Positions 9,801 to 17,966 of a stretch of 64,000 nucleotides of DNA are shown here, one piece after another (the first letter of the stretch is position 1; the number at the start of each line of letters is the position of its first letter). Source of the DNA: Hyphomicrobiales bacterium (GTDB lineage Bacteria > Pseudomonadota > Alphaproteobacteria > Rhizobiales > Rhizobiaceae); contig UBZT01000003.1 in assembly GCA_900470155.1 (NCBI GenBank), forward strand, positions 186,001 to 250,000, given 5' to 3'. Position numbers and translations under genes: made by a program. The notes beneath the pieces were generated by a model. That model made no database searches, had not been told where the DNA came from, and saw only the letters and a program-made list of their open reading frames with translations.

Positions 9801-9934
9801 TGGTGGCGGCCGCACTGACACTGGTGTTCCTGCCGGCGCTCTATGTGCTGTGGTTCCGCATCCCTGCAGAAGCAAACATGGAAAAGCCAGAGGAACCCCA
9901 TCCGTTGACTGCGGCAGTCGGCGCCCAGGGTTGA
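6839..9934 (+). CDS. RND multidrug-type efflux permease
   Basis: At 1031 residues this has the standard AcrB-family length and plan: an N-terminal membrane helix (SLIVFLVVLSAIAGVISYI), a first porter domain, helices 2-6, helix 7, a second porter domain and helices 8-12. The proton-relay aspartate pair of helix 4 is present in ALTLMIDDTMVTVETMM (near residue 403). GMIALIGMITRNSVVLIDQI near the C-terminus is the usual helix 10-11 signature. RND pumps use proton import to drive export of drugs, detergents or other amphiphiles from the periplasm. Its ATG overlaps the stop of the adaptor gene. Substrate cannot be told from sequence; the sequence looks closer to the HAE1 drug class than to the metal (CusA/CzcA) class because no metal-binding Met or His clusters are evident. 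Confidence 0.92.
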   Translation: MNEGFNLSEWAIRRQSLIVFLVVLSAIAGVISYINLGRDEDPEFTFKTMIVSAAWPGGTIEQTADQITDRLERTLEEVPNLDNLRSLTTAGQSVIYVTLDDATPPDQVGESWYQARKKVGDMQATLPAGVRGPFFNDDFGDTFGIIYSLTSEGFSDREVRDWAYEARNRLLKLENIGKIQLIGTQDETIYIEFSTERLASLGLSASTVINTIQAQNAVLPSGLMTTDQDRTILQVSGSLVDENDIRKLNIPTASGFVRLGDIASIVRGTVDPPQPRFRVKGKPAIGIAISMASGGDILQLGENIDATMRLFENDLPIGITLSHVASQPAVVENAIRGFTTSLGQAVVIVLGVSFLALGVRAGLAVAVSIPLVLALTFLFMDIMGIALQRVSLGALIIALTLMIDDTMVTVETMMAKLEEGYDRIKAASHAYKTTAFPMLAGTLVTIAGFIPVGFASSSSGEYARSLFFVIGFSLIVSWLVAVLLTPVVGLAVLKSGAATGAKEDGPVIRGFKNFLHTCMRMRVLVIVGTVAMFVLALLGSQAMNRQFFPASDRPELILQLTLPQNASQAATAAEVAKVEEVLSADEDVADWSFYIGSDPVRFYLSMDLQAPAPSRAQAVVIAKSVEARDALQKRLQSELDEKLPDIIVRVSPLEMGPPVGWPIQYRVSGADIPGVRNVAWQVADAIAQVPGVVEPNLDWNEPVRKVVVNVDQDRARLVGLNSAVIAQTLFATASGVPITQVRDSIYLVNVVARANAEERVDVNTLRQLQIPVGPNHTIPLSSIATIEYQTTQPVVWRRDSSTTITVQADVAEGVMAAAVVEAAADKIAELRLANPNYVIEVGGAVEGAEEGLSSVLEMLPLMGIIILIVLMFQLQSVQRLLLVVSVVPLGLIGVVLIMLITNTPVGFIAVLGMIALIGMITRNSVVLIDQIDIRMEEQGPSWQGVIDVTAQRLRPVFLTAGSTILGMLPIIRDPFWSPLAFTVIGGLVVAAALTLVFLPALYVLWFRIPAEANMEKPEEPHPLTAAVGAQG

Positions 9935-10173
9935 TTGAACGTTGTCATTTGCCCGACACTCGGTCTGCCTAGAAAACCCGGTTTTTGTAGCGGACTGCGT
10001 CTACGGCTGTATGGCTGCCAAAGTACGGGTGGACCGATTTGAGCCAGTCCGAAATCTCAAATGTAGACGCAATGCATAGTTGCGGGATTCCTGGCTAAAT
10101 CCTTCCGTGCATTTGCCGGTAGTATTTGCGTTGTTTGTCACGTGCTTAAATGATGTGTTGAGTGGGGGCTATC

Positions 10174-10671
10174 ATGGCTGATTTGATCGCAATTGTGTAT
10201 CCGACCGAAGCAAAGGCGGAAGAGGTGCGGCTGCGTCTATTTGAACTGCAGAAAGAGTATCTCATTCAGCTCAGCGATGCCGTCATTGCGGTCAAGGCGG
10301 ACAATGGCAAGGTGAAGCTCAATCAACTGGTTAACACGACCGCGGCGGGTGCCGTTTCGGGCAGCTTCTGGGGCTTGTTGATCGGCGTACTCTTTCTCAA
10401 TCCATTGTTGGGCATCGCCGTCGGCGCAGCCTCCGGCGCCCTTGGTGGAGCCTTGAGTGATGTCGGCATCAATGACACCTTCATGAAAGCGTTGGCGGAC
10501 AAACTGCAACCCGGGAACGCGGCCCTATTCATTCTGGCGCGAGAGATGACAGCCGACAAGGTCGTCAAGGAACTGTCGCACTTTGGCGGCGAGGTGCTCA
10601 AGACGTCGCTGGATGAAAGCAAGGAACAGGTCTTGCGCGATGCCCTGAAAGCGGCCGCAGCAACCGAGTAA
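10174..10671 (+). CDS. DUF1269 family membrane-associated protein
   Basis: The start at ATG 10174 is favoured over the GTG at 10162 because GGGGG sits five bases before it. The 165-residue product has a ferredoxin-like N-terminal part (MADLIAIVYPTEAKAEEV...), a central glycine-rich hydrophobic stretch with zipper-like spacing (about residues 50-95), and a C-terminal soluble part. This matches the DUF1269 family, which has no established function. It stands alone between the efflux operon and an AraC-type gene, with gaps of about 240 and 270 bases, so it is likely a single transcription unit. Confidence 0.8.
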   Translation: MADLIAIVYPTEAKAEEVRLRLFELQKEYLIQLSDAVIAVKADNGKVKLNQLVNTTAAGAVSGSFWGLLIGVLFLNPLLGIAVGAASGALGGALSDVGINDTFMKALADKLQPGNAALFILAREMTADKVVKELSHFGGEVLKTSLDESKEQVLRDALKAAAATE

Positions 10672-10941
10672 CCTGCTTTTGAGCCGCTCAATCCTGTGAA
10701 AGCGAACCTGATCGCTTGAGGTTGAACCATATCCGCCAGCCGCACCCGATCATCAATAACTGTCGAGTTGGCTTGCCTCTGCAAAATTTCGTCGTTCCGG
10801 GAGAAGTCGAATGAAACTTTGGTCCTCTTCGACCGCAGTGAAAACCGTTCTCCTGATGTCAGCGGGTGGCGTGGCGGTGGATGCTGTCTCATGGCATCGC
10901 AAATGCATAGCGTCTTTTGTCTCGACTAGGGAGGCGGCGTC

Positions 10942-12075
10942 ATGAGATTCCACCAAGCCAACGCGCCGCTCGCGGAGCAGGCTGGGTCGTTGACCCATTC
11001 TCCGATTGGTAGCGGGTGTGAAGAGCAAGCGTTCCGGGACGGGTCTTCACCGGTGCAAGCGTTCGAACTCTCTACCTTGGATTTCGAACGGCCTGCCCAA
11101 TTCGCGGTGTGGCGCGACAGCTTTGCTCCCATGCTCGAACTCACGGGAACGGACAACGCTCGCGAGACTTTCCGCGGTCAGCAGACGCTCTGGGATCTGG
11201 GGAACCTTTTGTTTGCCCAGATCAGTACCGACGCGCTTGGTTTCACCAGCCTGCCGGGGCACGTCCGGCGTGAACCGCTTGACCATTGGACGATCACCTT
11301 GCTGAAATCTGGCCGGATCAGGACAGACTGTGCACGAAGGACCTTTTCCGCCGGTCCCGGTGAGGTTCAAATTCACGCACTTGGCCGCAGCTATGCCGGT
11401 GATGTCTCGACAAGCGAGATGCTGATGCTGTTTGTGCCACGCGATTTCTCTCACGAAACATCCGTTGCGCTCAGTTCCGCCGAACTGTCGAAGCTGGACA
11501 CTGGGATGGGCCATCTTTTTTCAGACTATCTCGTCGGATTGGCGAACCGTCTTCCCATGCTGACCAAAGCCGAGATACCTGGGCTGATCACCGCCACGCA
11601 TGCGATGGTCCTTGCCTGTGTCTCCCCGTCGGCGGACAACATCGCCGCTGCCGATGAACCGATTTCGACCGTGCTTTTGGAAAAGGCGCGGCAATTTGTT
11701 CAAAAAAGGCTGTTTGATCCTGATCTGGCGAGCGAAGCTGTACGCCGCGAACTCGGTATATCGCGGACGCGGCTCTATAACCTCTTCGAACCCTTCGGTG
11801 GCGTGATGCACTACATTCAGCATCGCCGTCTGCTCGGGGCGCATTCATCCCTGACGAACCCGGACGATCAGCGCCTGATCCTTGAAATCGCCGAGAAGCA
11901 CGGTTTTTCCGACGGCGCTGAATTCAGCCGGGCGTTCAAGCGGGCCTTTGGCTACAGTCCAAGCGACGCCCGGCGGGGAGGAAAAGGGAGGTTGCCGTGC
12001 CCCCAAGACAGGCGCCGCCACGACTGCCCGGCTGTGGGCAGGTTAGGTGTGCTCCTGCGCCAATTGCAGGGGTAG
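10942..12075 (+). CDS. AraC-family transcriptional regulator
   Basis: The ATG at 10942 is preceded by GGGAGG at a good distance. The 377-residue product has an N-terminal AraC-binding-like (ligand sensing) domain over about residues 35-230. A C-terminal double helix-turn-helix follows: the first helix pair is around SEAVRRELGISRTRLYNLF and the second around IAEKHGFSDGAEFSRAFKRAFG, followed by the family's YSPSDAR. This is an AraC/XylS-type activator. An arginine-rich tail of about 35 residues after the HTH is unusual and may simply be a late stop. The nearest downstream gene in the same direction is an M19 dipeptidase about 290 bases away; regulation of that gene is possible but not shown by the sequence. 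Confidence 0.88.
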   Translation: MRFHQANAPLAEQAGSLTHSPIGSGCEEQAFRDGSSPVQAFELSTLDFERPAQFAVWRDSFAPMLELTGTDNARETFRGQQTLWDLGNLLFAQISTDALGFTSLPGHVRREPLDHWTITLLKSGRIRTDCARRTFSAGPGEVQIHALGRSYAGDVSTSEMLMLFVPRDFSHETSVALSSAELSKLDTGMGHLFSDYLVGLANRLPMLTKAEIPGLITATHAMVLACVSPSADNIAAADEPISTVLLEKARQFVQKRLFDPDLASEAVRRELGISRTRLYNLFEPFGGVMHYIQHRRLLGAHSSLTNPDDQRLILEIAEKHGFSDGAEFSRAFKRAFGYSPSDARRGGKGRLPCPQDRRRHDCPAVGRLGVLLRQLQG

Positions 12076-12362
12076 AAGGCGATGATTGAATGACACATAG
12101 GTTACGATCACAGCTGTTGCCTATCATTCCCATTTCCTAGCAACAAGGAACTGGCTGGAACGGCGACTGCATGCGCTCTCTGGCGTCTGGGGCGTTTTCT
12201 TTCCACTTCAAGAACGCGGCGGGCTTAGCCAAATTGCGTGTCGGCCTTGCAACCCCTTTGCCCGGCATCGTACACCACGCGCTCGCGGGTATGACAGAAG
12301 CACGCGGATTCTGTCGCGCCGGATGAAGAAATCTCCGAGGCCACAGCGTGGCGGAGGCAGTT

Positions 12363-13421
12363 ATGGTGGTGGCAGGCAGGATGAATGAACTGGCCAAGAT
12401 TCCGGTATTTGATGGGCATAACGATATCCTTTCACGGCTGATGCATGAGGGACGTAACGGCGCAGAGACACGCGTGCTGAGGGGCAGTGACCGCATGCAG
12501 GTTGATATGCCAAAGGCGCGCGAAGGCGGTCTCGCGGGTGGTCTCTGCGCCGTGTACGTGCCATCGCCGAGTTGGGGCGCTGATGCGAATGGCGATCTTC
12601 CGCGCGTCGAACGTCCCTCGGCGCTGGAACAGACGATCGCTCAGGCGGCATTGCTACGCCGGATCGCTGCGCAGTCGGACGGTGCCTTCAGCGTCTGCAC
12701 TTCGGTGGCCGACATTCGTTCGGCCATGGACAAGCAAAGCTTTGCTGCCGTCTTCCACATCGAAGGGATCGAGGCTGCCGGGCCGGATCTGGACTTGATC
12801 CATGTGTTGCATGCGGCCGGACTGCGCACGCTCGGTCCCGTCTGGAGCCGCCCGAACATCTTCGCCCATGGAGTTCCATTTCGCTTCGGTCACGACCCCG
12901 ATATCGGGCCGGGTTTGTCTGAGGCTGGGCGCGATCTCATTCGACTATGCAACCGGCTGAAGATCATGGTCGACCTCTCTCATATGAATGATGCAGGTTT
13001 CTGGGACATTGCGAAAATCTCGGATGCACCGCTGGTCGCTTCGCATTCGAATCCCTTTGCCATCTGCCCGCACAGTCGTAACGCGACGGATAGTCAACTC
13101 GACGCAATCCGAGACACTGGCGGACTGATCGGCTTGAATTTTGGTGTCAAGTTTCTGCATCCGGAGGGCAAGCCCGATACAGATATGGATCTCTCGACAA
13201 TGGTGCGTCATGTCGACTACCTTGTTGAGCGTGTCGGAATTGATCACGTCGGGTTCGGTTCGGATTTCGACGGTACGCTGATCTCCAACAAGATCGGCGA
13301 CGCCACGGGACTGCCAAGCTTGCTTGGGGCCTTGCGTTCTGCCGGTTATGATGACGTTGAGCTGGCCAAGATTGCCCATGGCAACTGGCTGTCGCTGCTC
13401 GAGCGCACATGGGGGGCGTAG
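12363..13421 (+). CDS. Dipeptidase, peptidase family M19 (membrane dipeptidase-like)
   Basis: I choose the ATG at 12363 because GGAGG lies five bases upstream; a GTG at 12348 and an ATG at 12381 are the alternatives. The 352-residue product shows the binuclear-zinc amidohydrolase layout of family M19: DGHND near the N-terminus (HxD), HIEG (bridging glutamate), DLSHMND and ASHSNPF (metal histidines) and GFGSDFDG towards the end. M19 enzymes hydrolyse dipeptides, including those with a D-residue or unusual side chains, in renal dipeptidase style. No signal peptide is visible, so it is probably cytoplasmic. It converges on glnT with a shared terminator between them. Bacterial M19 genes often sit in amine or amino-acid catabolism clusters, but nothing here fixes the substrate. 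Confidence 0.88.
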   Translation: MVVAGRMNELAKIPVFDGHNDILSRLMHEGRNGAETRVLRGSDRMQVDMPKAREGGLAGGLCAVYVPSPSWGADANGDLPRVERPSALEQTIAQAALLRRIAAQSDGAFSVCTSVADIRSAMDKQSFAAVFHIEGIEAAGPDLDLIHVLHAAGLRTLGPVWSRPNIFAHGVPFRFGHDPDIGPGLSEAGRDLIRLCNRLKIMVDLSHMNDAGFWDIAKISDAPLVASHSNPFAICPHSRNATDSQLDAIRDTGGLIGLNFGVKFLHPEGKPDTDMDLSTMVRHVDYLVERVGIDHVGFGSDFDGTLISNKIGDATGLPSLLGALRSAGYDDVELAKIAHGNWLSLLERTWGA

Positions 13422-13448
13422 GCCGCCTTCACCGCCTTTAATAGACGA

Positions 13449-13470
13449 GGTCCCGGATTTTTCCGGGATC
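13449..13470. terminator. Bidirectional terminator between dipeptidase and glnT
   Basis: TCCCGG (13451-13456) and CCGGGA (13463-13468) form a perfect six-base stem around a T-rich loop, extended by a G-T and a G-C pair, and TTTAAA follows. It lies between two convergent genes, so it may stop transcription from both sides. Confidence 0.6.
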
Positions 13471-13496
13471 TTTAAATTCCACTACAGACCGGTGGT

Positions 13497-14804
13497 CTAG
13501 ATATCGAGTGTGGTCTGGCGTTCCCAAGATGTGAATTGTGCGCAGTGGCTGTCCCACTCGTCATGCTTCAGTTTCAGATAGGCAGAGGAGAATTCCCTGC
13601 CGAGTGCATCCTGAAGCGCCTTGTCGGCTTCATATTGACGAAGCGCGTCCAGCAGATTGAGAGGGAGCCTCGGTGCGTCCTTTAGCGTATGGCCGTCGCG
13701 ATACATGTCTATGTCATGATGGTTTCCCGGATCGGCATCGTTTCTCAGGCCATCCAGTCCGGCCGCTATGATGATTGCCTGTAGCAGATAGGGATTGACT
13801 GCACCGTCGGGCAGGCGCAGTTCGAAGCGGCCGGGGCCGGGTACACGCACCATGTGCGTACGGTTGTTGCCGGTCCAGGTGACGGTGTTGGGTGCCCATG
13901 TGGCGCCGGAGACGGTGCGCGGTGCATTGATGCGCTTGTAGGAATTGACCGTCGGATTGGTGATTGCGGCCAGTGCCGAGGCATGTAGCATGATGCCGCC
14001 GAGGAAGTTCCTGCCTTTGGTGGAAAGGCCAAACGGCATTCCCGTGTCGGCAAAGCTGTTGACCCTGCCGTCGAGATCCCAGACGGAAATATGGGCGTGG
14101 CAACCGTTGCCTGTCAGTCCCTTGAACGGCTTGGGCATGAAGGTGGCGCGAAGCCCGTGTTTCTCGGCGATGGATTTGACCATGAACTTGAAGAAGGAGT
14201 GTTTGTCGGCCGTCTTCAGAGCGTCGTCATATTCCCAGTTCATCTCGAACTGGCCGTTCGCGTCCTCATGGTCGTTCTGGTAGGGCTTCCAGCCGAGCTC
14301 CAGCATGTAGTCGCAGATCTCGGCGATCACGTCATAGCGGCGCATTAGCGCCTGCTGGTCGTAGCAGGGCTTTTCGGCCGTATCGAATTCATCCGAGATC
14401 TTCTCGCCATCGGCCGAAATCAGGAAAAACTCCGGCTCGACGCCGGTTTTCACGCGCAGACCAAGCTCTGCCGCTTCCGCGACCAGGCGCTTTAGCACCA
14501 CGCGCGGCGCCTGTTCGACGGGCTTGTCTTCCATCACGCAGTCGGCCGCGACCCAGGCGACATCCTTCTTCCAGGGCAGCTGGATGACGGAGGAGGGGTC
14601 CGGTATGGCGAAGAGGTCGGGGTGGGCCGGCGTCAGGTCGAGCCAGGTGGCGAAACCGGCAAAACCCGCGCCATCCTTCTGCATGTCTGCGATCGCTTCT
14701 GCCGGAACCAGCTTGGCGCGCTGGGCGCCAAAGAGGTCGGTATAGCTGATCATGAAATATTTGATGCCGCGCTCGGCGGCGAAGCTTGCAAGATCCTGTG
14801 TCAC
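13497..14804 (-). CDS. glnT: Type III glutamine synthetase-like ligase GlnT (or gamma-glutamylmethylamide synthetase)
   Basis: This 435-residue enzyme belongs to the short GlnT group of glutamine synthetases. It carries the ATP-grasp-like signatures GVEPEFFLI, NDHEDANGQFEMN, KGLTGNGCHAHISVWD and NRTHMVRVPGPGRFELRLPD. Family members either make glutamine from glutamate and ammonia or, as GmaS, make gamma-glutamylmethylamide from glutamate and methylamine. Sequence alone does not separate the two. The start is GTG, preceded by AGGGGA on the minus strand. It follows glxD by 86 bases that contain a strong hairpin, so its expression may be uncoupled from the genes upstream. The operator-like palindromic end AGACC..GGTCT overlaps its stop codon. 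Its company of GlxB, GlxC and GlxD is the key context for its function. Confidence 0.88.
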   Translation of the reverse strand: MTQDLASFAAERGIKYFMISYTDLFGAQRAKLVPAEAIADMQKDGAGFAGFATWLDLTPAHPDLFAIPDPSSVIQLPWKKDVAWVAADCVMEDKPVEQAPRVVLKRLVAEAAELGLRVKTGVEPEFFLISADGEKISDEFDTAEKPCYDQQALMRRYDVIAEICDYMLELGWKPYQNDHEDANGQFEMNWEYDDALKTADKHSFFKFMVKSIAEKHGLRATFMPKPFKGLTGNGCHAHISVWDLDGRVNSFADTGMPFGLSTKGRNFLGGIMLHASALAAITNPTVNSYKRINAPRTVSGATWAPNTVTWTGNNRTHMVRVPGPGRFELRLPDGAVNPYLLQAIIIAAGLDGLRNDADPGNHHDIDMYRDGHTLKDAPRLPLNLLDALRQYEADKALQDALGREFSSAYLKLKHDEWDSHCAQFTSWERQTTLDI

Positions 14805-14850
14805 GTCGTTCCCCTGTTTTTATGGATTGAGACACATTGGTTGAATTGAA

Positions 14851-14883
14851 ATGGCCGCATCCGTGGGAGTCGGATACGGCCAT
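14851..14883 (-). terminator. Strong hairpin between glxD and glnT (attenuator or mRNA processing site)
   Basis: Thirteen-base arms at 14851-14863 and 14871-14883 pair with one mismatch (C/A) around a seven-base loop. The following minus-strand bases are A/T-rich but lack a real T-run, so this may be a partial terminator or an mRNA stability element that sets glnT against glxBCD levels. Confidence 0.5.
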
Positions 14884-14890
14884 TCTGGTT

Positions 14891-16219
14891 TTAGAAGGCG
14901 CCCTTTCCGGGATACCAGCTGGTGCCGGCGAGCGGCACTTGCGCCATGGCGGCGGCCTCCATGGTCAGCGCGCAGAGGTCTTCCGGCTCGAGATTGGTGA
15001 GCTTGTTCTTGCCGCAGGCCCGCGCGATCGTCTGGGCTTCCAGCGTCATGACCTTCAGATAGTTGGCAAGCCGACGACCGGCGGCGACCGGATCGAGACG
15101 CGCGGCGAGTTCCGGATCCTGGGTGGTGATGCCGGCCGGGTCCTTGCCCTCATGCCAGTCGTCATAGGCGCCGGCCGTGGTGCCAAGCTTCTGGTATTCT
15201 TCTTCCCACTTCGGGTCATTGTCGCCGATGGCAACAAGCGCTGCCGTGCCGATCGCCACCGCATCTGCGCCAAGCGCCAGCGCCTTTGCCACATCGGCGC
15301 CAGAGCGGATGCCGCCGGAGATGATCAGCTGCACCTTGCGATGCATGCCGAGATCCTGCAGCGCCTGGACGGCAGGGCGGATGCAGGCAAGCGTCGGCAT
15401 GCCGACATTTTCGATGAACACGTCCTGGGTGGCGGCCGTGCCGCCCTGCATGCCGTCGAGCACCACGACATCGGCGCCGGCCTTCACGGCGAGTGCCGTG
15501 TCATAATAGGGGCGAGCGCCGCCGACCTTCACATAGATCGGCTTCTCCCAGTCGGTGATTTCGCGCAGTTCGAGGATCTTGATCTCAAGATCATCCGGGC
15601 CGGTCCAGTCGGGGTGGCGGCAGGCGGAACGCTGATCGATGCCCTTGGGCAGGTTGCGCATGTTGGCGACGCGATCGGAGATCTTCTGGCCGAGCAGCAT
15701 GCCGCCGCCGCCGGGCTTGGCACCCTGGCCGACAACCACTTCGATCGCGTCGGCGCGACGCAGGTCCTTGGGGTTCATGCCGTAACGCGAGGGCAGGTAC
15801 TGGTAGACCAGTGTTTGGCTGTGTCCGCGCTCCTCATCGGTCATGCCGCCGTCGCCGGTGGTGGTGGAGGTGCCGGCGATCGTTGCGCCACGGCCGAGCG
15901 CTTCCTTGGCATTGCCGGAGAGAGCGCCGAAGGACATGCCGGCAATGGTGATTGGGGTCTTCAAGTAGATCGGTTTCTTGGCAAAGCGCGTGCCGAGCAC
16001 CACCGAGGTATCGCATTTCTCGCGATAGCCTTCGAGCGGATAACGCGAGATCGAGGCACCGAGGAAGAGCAAGTCGTCAAAATGCGGGACCTTGCGTTTG
16101 GTGCCGGCGCCTCTGATGTCATAGATGCCGGTCGCGGCCGCGCGGCGGATTTCGGCCAGCGTGTAATCGTCGAAGGTGGCGGACTTGCGCGGCGGGGTGA
16201 AAGGGTTGTGATAGCTCAT
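14891..16219 (-). CDS. glxD: GlxD: FMN-binding glutamate synthase-like domain protein (MgsC-like)
   Basis: The 442-residue protein matches the FMN-binding synthase domain of the glutamate synthase large subunit. It contains ITIAGMSFGALS, TGDGGM, VVGQGAKPGGGGMLLGQKIS and the FMN phosphate-binding barrel end ISGGIRSGADVAKALALGAD. In full GltB this domain transfers ammonia, channelled from the amidotransferase, to 2-oxoglutarate. As a stand-alone subunit it occurs in the GlxBCD / MgsABC assemblies, where methylamine can be the nitrogen source giving N-methylglutamate. It starts at ATG 16219 with GAGGAA upstream, 14 bases after glxC. Cysteines for the 3Fe-4S cluster of GltB are not obviously conserved. 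Confidence 0.88.
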   Translation of the reverse strand: MSYHNPFTPPRKSATFDDYTLAEIRRAAATGIYDIRGAGTKRKVPHFDDLLFLGASISRYPLEGYREKCDTSVVLGTRFAKKPIYLKTPITIAGMSFGALSGNAKEALGRGATIAGTSTTTGDGGMTDEERGHSQTLVYQYLPSRYGMNPKDLRRADAIEVVVGQGAKPGGGGMLLGQKISDRVANMRNLPKGIDQRSACRHPDWTGPDDLEIKILELREITDWEKPIYVKVGGARPYYDTALAVKAGADVVVLDGMQGGTAATQDVFIENVGMPTLACIRPAVQALQDLGMHRKVQLIISGGIRSGADVAKALALGADAVAIGTAALVAIGDNDPKWEEEYQKLGTTAGAYDDWHEGKDPAGITTQDPELAARLDPVAAGRRLANYLKVMTLEAQTIARACGKNKLTNLEPEDLCALTMEAAAMAQVPLAGTSWYPGKGAF

Positions 16220-16233
16220 GGCTGTTCCTCGCC

Positions 16234-16920
16234 TCAGTACGCGTCGGCGTTGTCGATATTGAAATTGTAGAGCTTGCGGGCCGAGCCGTAGCGCTTGAAC
16301 TCTTCCGGTTTCACATCGGTGATGCCGGCCTGTTCGAGAAGTTCGGCGAGCTTTGCGAGATGTTTCGGCTTCATCTGTTTTTCGATGCAGTCGGCGCCGA
16401 GGCTTTTGACCGTGCCGCGCACGAAGAGCTTTGCCTCATAGAGACTGTCGCCCAGCGCTTCGCCGGCATCGCCACAGACGACGAGGTGACCGGATTGCCC
16501 CATGAAAGCCGACATGTGGCCAATCGAGCCTTTAACGACGATGTCGATGCCTTTCATGGAGATGCCGCAACGCGAGGCGGCATTACCCTTGATGACGAGC
16601 AGGCCGCCGCGACCCGTGGCGCCGGCATATTGCGAGGCATCGCCCTTGATGACAACGGTGCCGGACATCATGTTCTCGGCAACACCCGGTCCGGCCGAGC
16701 CGTGGACAGTGACCGTGCCGCCGTCATTCATGCCTGCGCAGTAGTAACCGACGGAGCCCTTGACCTCTACGGTGACGGGGGCATCGATGCCGACGGCGAC
16801 GGAGTGGCTGCCGCGCGGATTGACGACTTCGAATTCGGTATCATTTGTGCCGGTGCCGAGATTGTGCAAAGCACTGTTGAGTTCGCGCAACGGCGTTTGG
16901 GACAGATCGAAGACGGGCAT
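16234..16920 (-). CDS. glxC: GlxC: GXGXG-motif subunit of split glutamate synthase-like complex (MgsB-like)
   Basis: The protein consists almost entirely of the right-handed beta-helix repeats that form the C-terminal domain of GltB: turns such as VKGSVGYYCAGMNDGG, VHGSAGPGVAENMMSG, VIKGDASQYAGATGRGG and VVKGSIGHMSAFMGQSG. In GltB this domain is structural and helps shape the ammonia tunnel; as GlxC/MgsB it is a separate subunit. I place the start at 16920 (MPVFDLSQ), with GAGAAAG upstream, rather than at the upstream ATG at 16962, which lacks a site. That gives 228 residues. It lies between glxB and glxD in the same direction. Confidence 0.87.
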   Translation of the reverse strand: MPVFDLSQTPLRELNSALHNLGTGTNDTEFEVVNPRGSHSVAVGIDAPVTVEVKGSVGYYCAGMNDGGTVTVHGSAGPGVAENMMSGTVVIKGDASQYAGATGRGGLLVIKGNAASRCGISMKGIDIVVKGSIGHMSAFMGQSGHLVVCGDAGEALGDSLYEAKLFVRGTVKSLGADCIEKQMKPKHLAKLAELLEQAGITDVKPEEFKRYGSARKLYNFNIDNADAY

Positions 16921-16973
16921 AGGCGGACTTTCTCGATAGGGAACGGCGGCTCGATGAGACATCGACGGAAGAA

Positions 16974-17879
16974 TCAGGCGGCTTTTTCGTGATCCCAGAA
17001 ATAGACGGTCGCCGGTTCCGGCTCCCAGACGCGGGCGGTCTCGATGCCTGGCAGGTTGACGAGCGCGCGGTATTCGGAGCCGAAGGCGACATACTGGTCG
17101 GTCTCGGCCATGACGGCCGGCTTGCAGGCGATGGGATCGCGGACCACGCCGAAGCCTGACTTCGTGCCGACGACGAAGGTGAAGAATCCATCGAGGTCGT
17201 CGAGGGCGCCGGTAAGCGCCTCTCCCAGATCCTTGCCCTTTGCCATTTCGGCGGTGAGATAGGCGGCGGCGACTTCACTGTCGTTCTGTGTCTCGAAGGT
17301 CATGCCTTCATGCACCAGTTCACGGCGGAGGTTGTTGTGGTTCGACAGCGAACCGTTATGCACGAGGCACTGGTCCGCACCCGTCGAGAAGGGATGGGCG
17401 CCGAGCGTGGTGACGGCGCTTTCGGTCGCCATGCGGGTGTGGCCGATGCCATGCGTGCCGCCCATCGCGCGCACCTCGAAGCGGGCAACGACATCCTTCG
17501 GAAGGCCGGTTTCCTTGAAAATCTCGATGCTTTCACCTGATCCCATGATGCGAACAGCGGGGCGGATATCCTCGAGGACGGTGCGAATGTTGCCAAGCGC
17601 TGAAGCATCGATCTCGATCACCGCATGGGTGTTCTTGACCGTAATGGCGGCAGGAACGCCTGCCTTGATGAGATCGCGGTCAAGACCGGCAAAATCCGCG
17701 CCGGGTTCTGCAGACTGAACCGTAACCTTGGCCTTGCCGTCGGCAATGCGGCCGTAGATGGCAATACCGGCCGAATCCGGTCCTCTGTCGGTCATGGTGA
17801 TCAGCATGTCCGAGAGCAGAGTCCCGAGTTGGGGTTCAAGCGCCTTGTCTTTCAAAAATAGTCCAACAATGCCGCACAT
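16974..17879 (-). CDS. glxB: GlxB: class II glutamine amidotransferase subunit (MgsA-like)
   Basis: The real start is the ATG at 17879, preceded by GGGAGAAG, because class II amidotransferases need Cys at position 2 as the N-terminal nucleophile and this gives MCGIVGLF. The longer frame upstream is not used. The 301-residue Ntn-hydrolase shows GIGHTRMATES and HNGSLSNHNNLRRELVHEG, the glutamine-binding and oxyanion segments of GltB and GlmS. It releases ammonia from glutamine for the partner GlxD, or serves a structural role when methylamine is used instead. It is the first enzyme gene of the glx set and follows the XRE regulator by 87 bases, which hold a candidate operator. Confidence 0.9.
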   Translation of the reverse strand: MCGIVGLFLKDKALEPQLGTLLSDMLITMTDRGPDSAGIAIYGRIADGKAKVTVQSAEPGADFAGLDRDLIKAGVPAAITVKNTHAVIEIDASALGNIRTVLEDIRPAVRIMGSGESIEIFKETGLPKDVVARFEVRAMGGTHGIGHTRMATESAVTTLGAHPFSTGADQCLVHNGSLSNHNNLRRELVHEGMTFETQNDSEVAAAYLTAEMAKGKDLGEALTGALDDLDGFFTFVVGTKSGFGVVRDPIACKPAVMAETDQYVAFGSEYRALVNLPGIETARVWEPEPATVYFWDHEKAA

Positions 17880-17927
17880 AGTCTTCTCCCATATCCTTTG
17901 GGCGAAAACGTAGCAGTAGCGGTGAAT

Positions 17928-17952
17928 GATATCAATCCAGAGGAATAATATC
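17928..17952 (-). promoter_or_regulatory. Inverted repeat upstream of glxB, candidate operator
   Basis: GATATCAATCC at 17928-17938 and GGAATAATATC at 17942-17952 are inverted arms that pair at nine of eleven positions around a three-base centre. It lies 49 to 73 bases before the glxB start codon and directly after the stop codon of the XRE-cupin regulator gene, which makes that regulator the obvious candidate ligand. Confidence 0.45.
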
Positions 17953-17966
17953 TTCCTGCCAGGCAA

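Noticed and set aside
9971..9986. AAAACC-C-GGTTTT mini-palindrome after the RND pump gene, considered as a terminator
   Set aside because: The stem is short, mostly A-T, with a one-base loop; too weak to support.
14837..16270. 477-codon plus-strand open frame opposite glxD
   Set aside because: It is the antisense shadow of glxD in GC-rich DNA: composition is Gly/Ala/Arg/Asp-rich, with no domain and no ribosome site.
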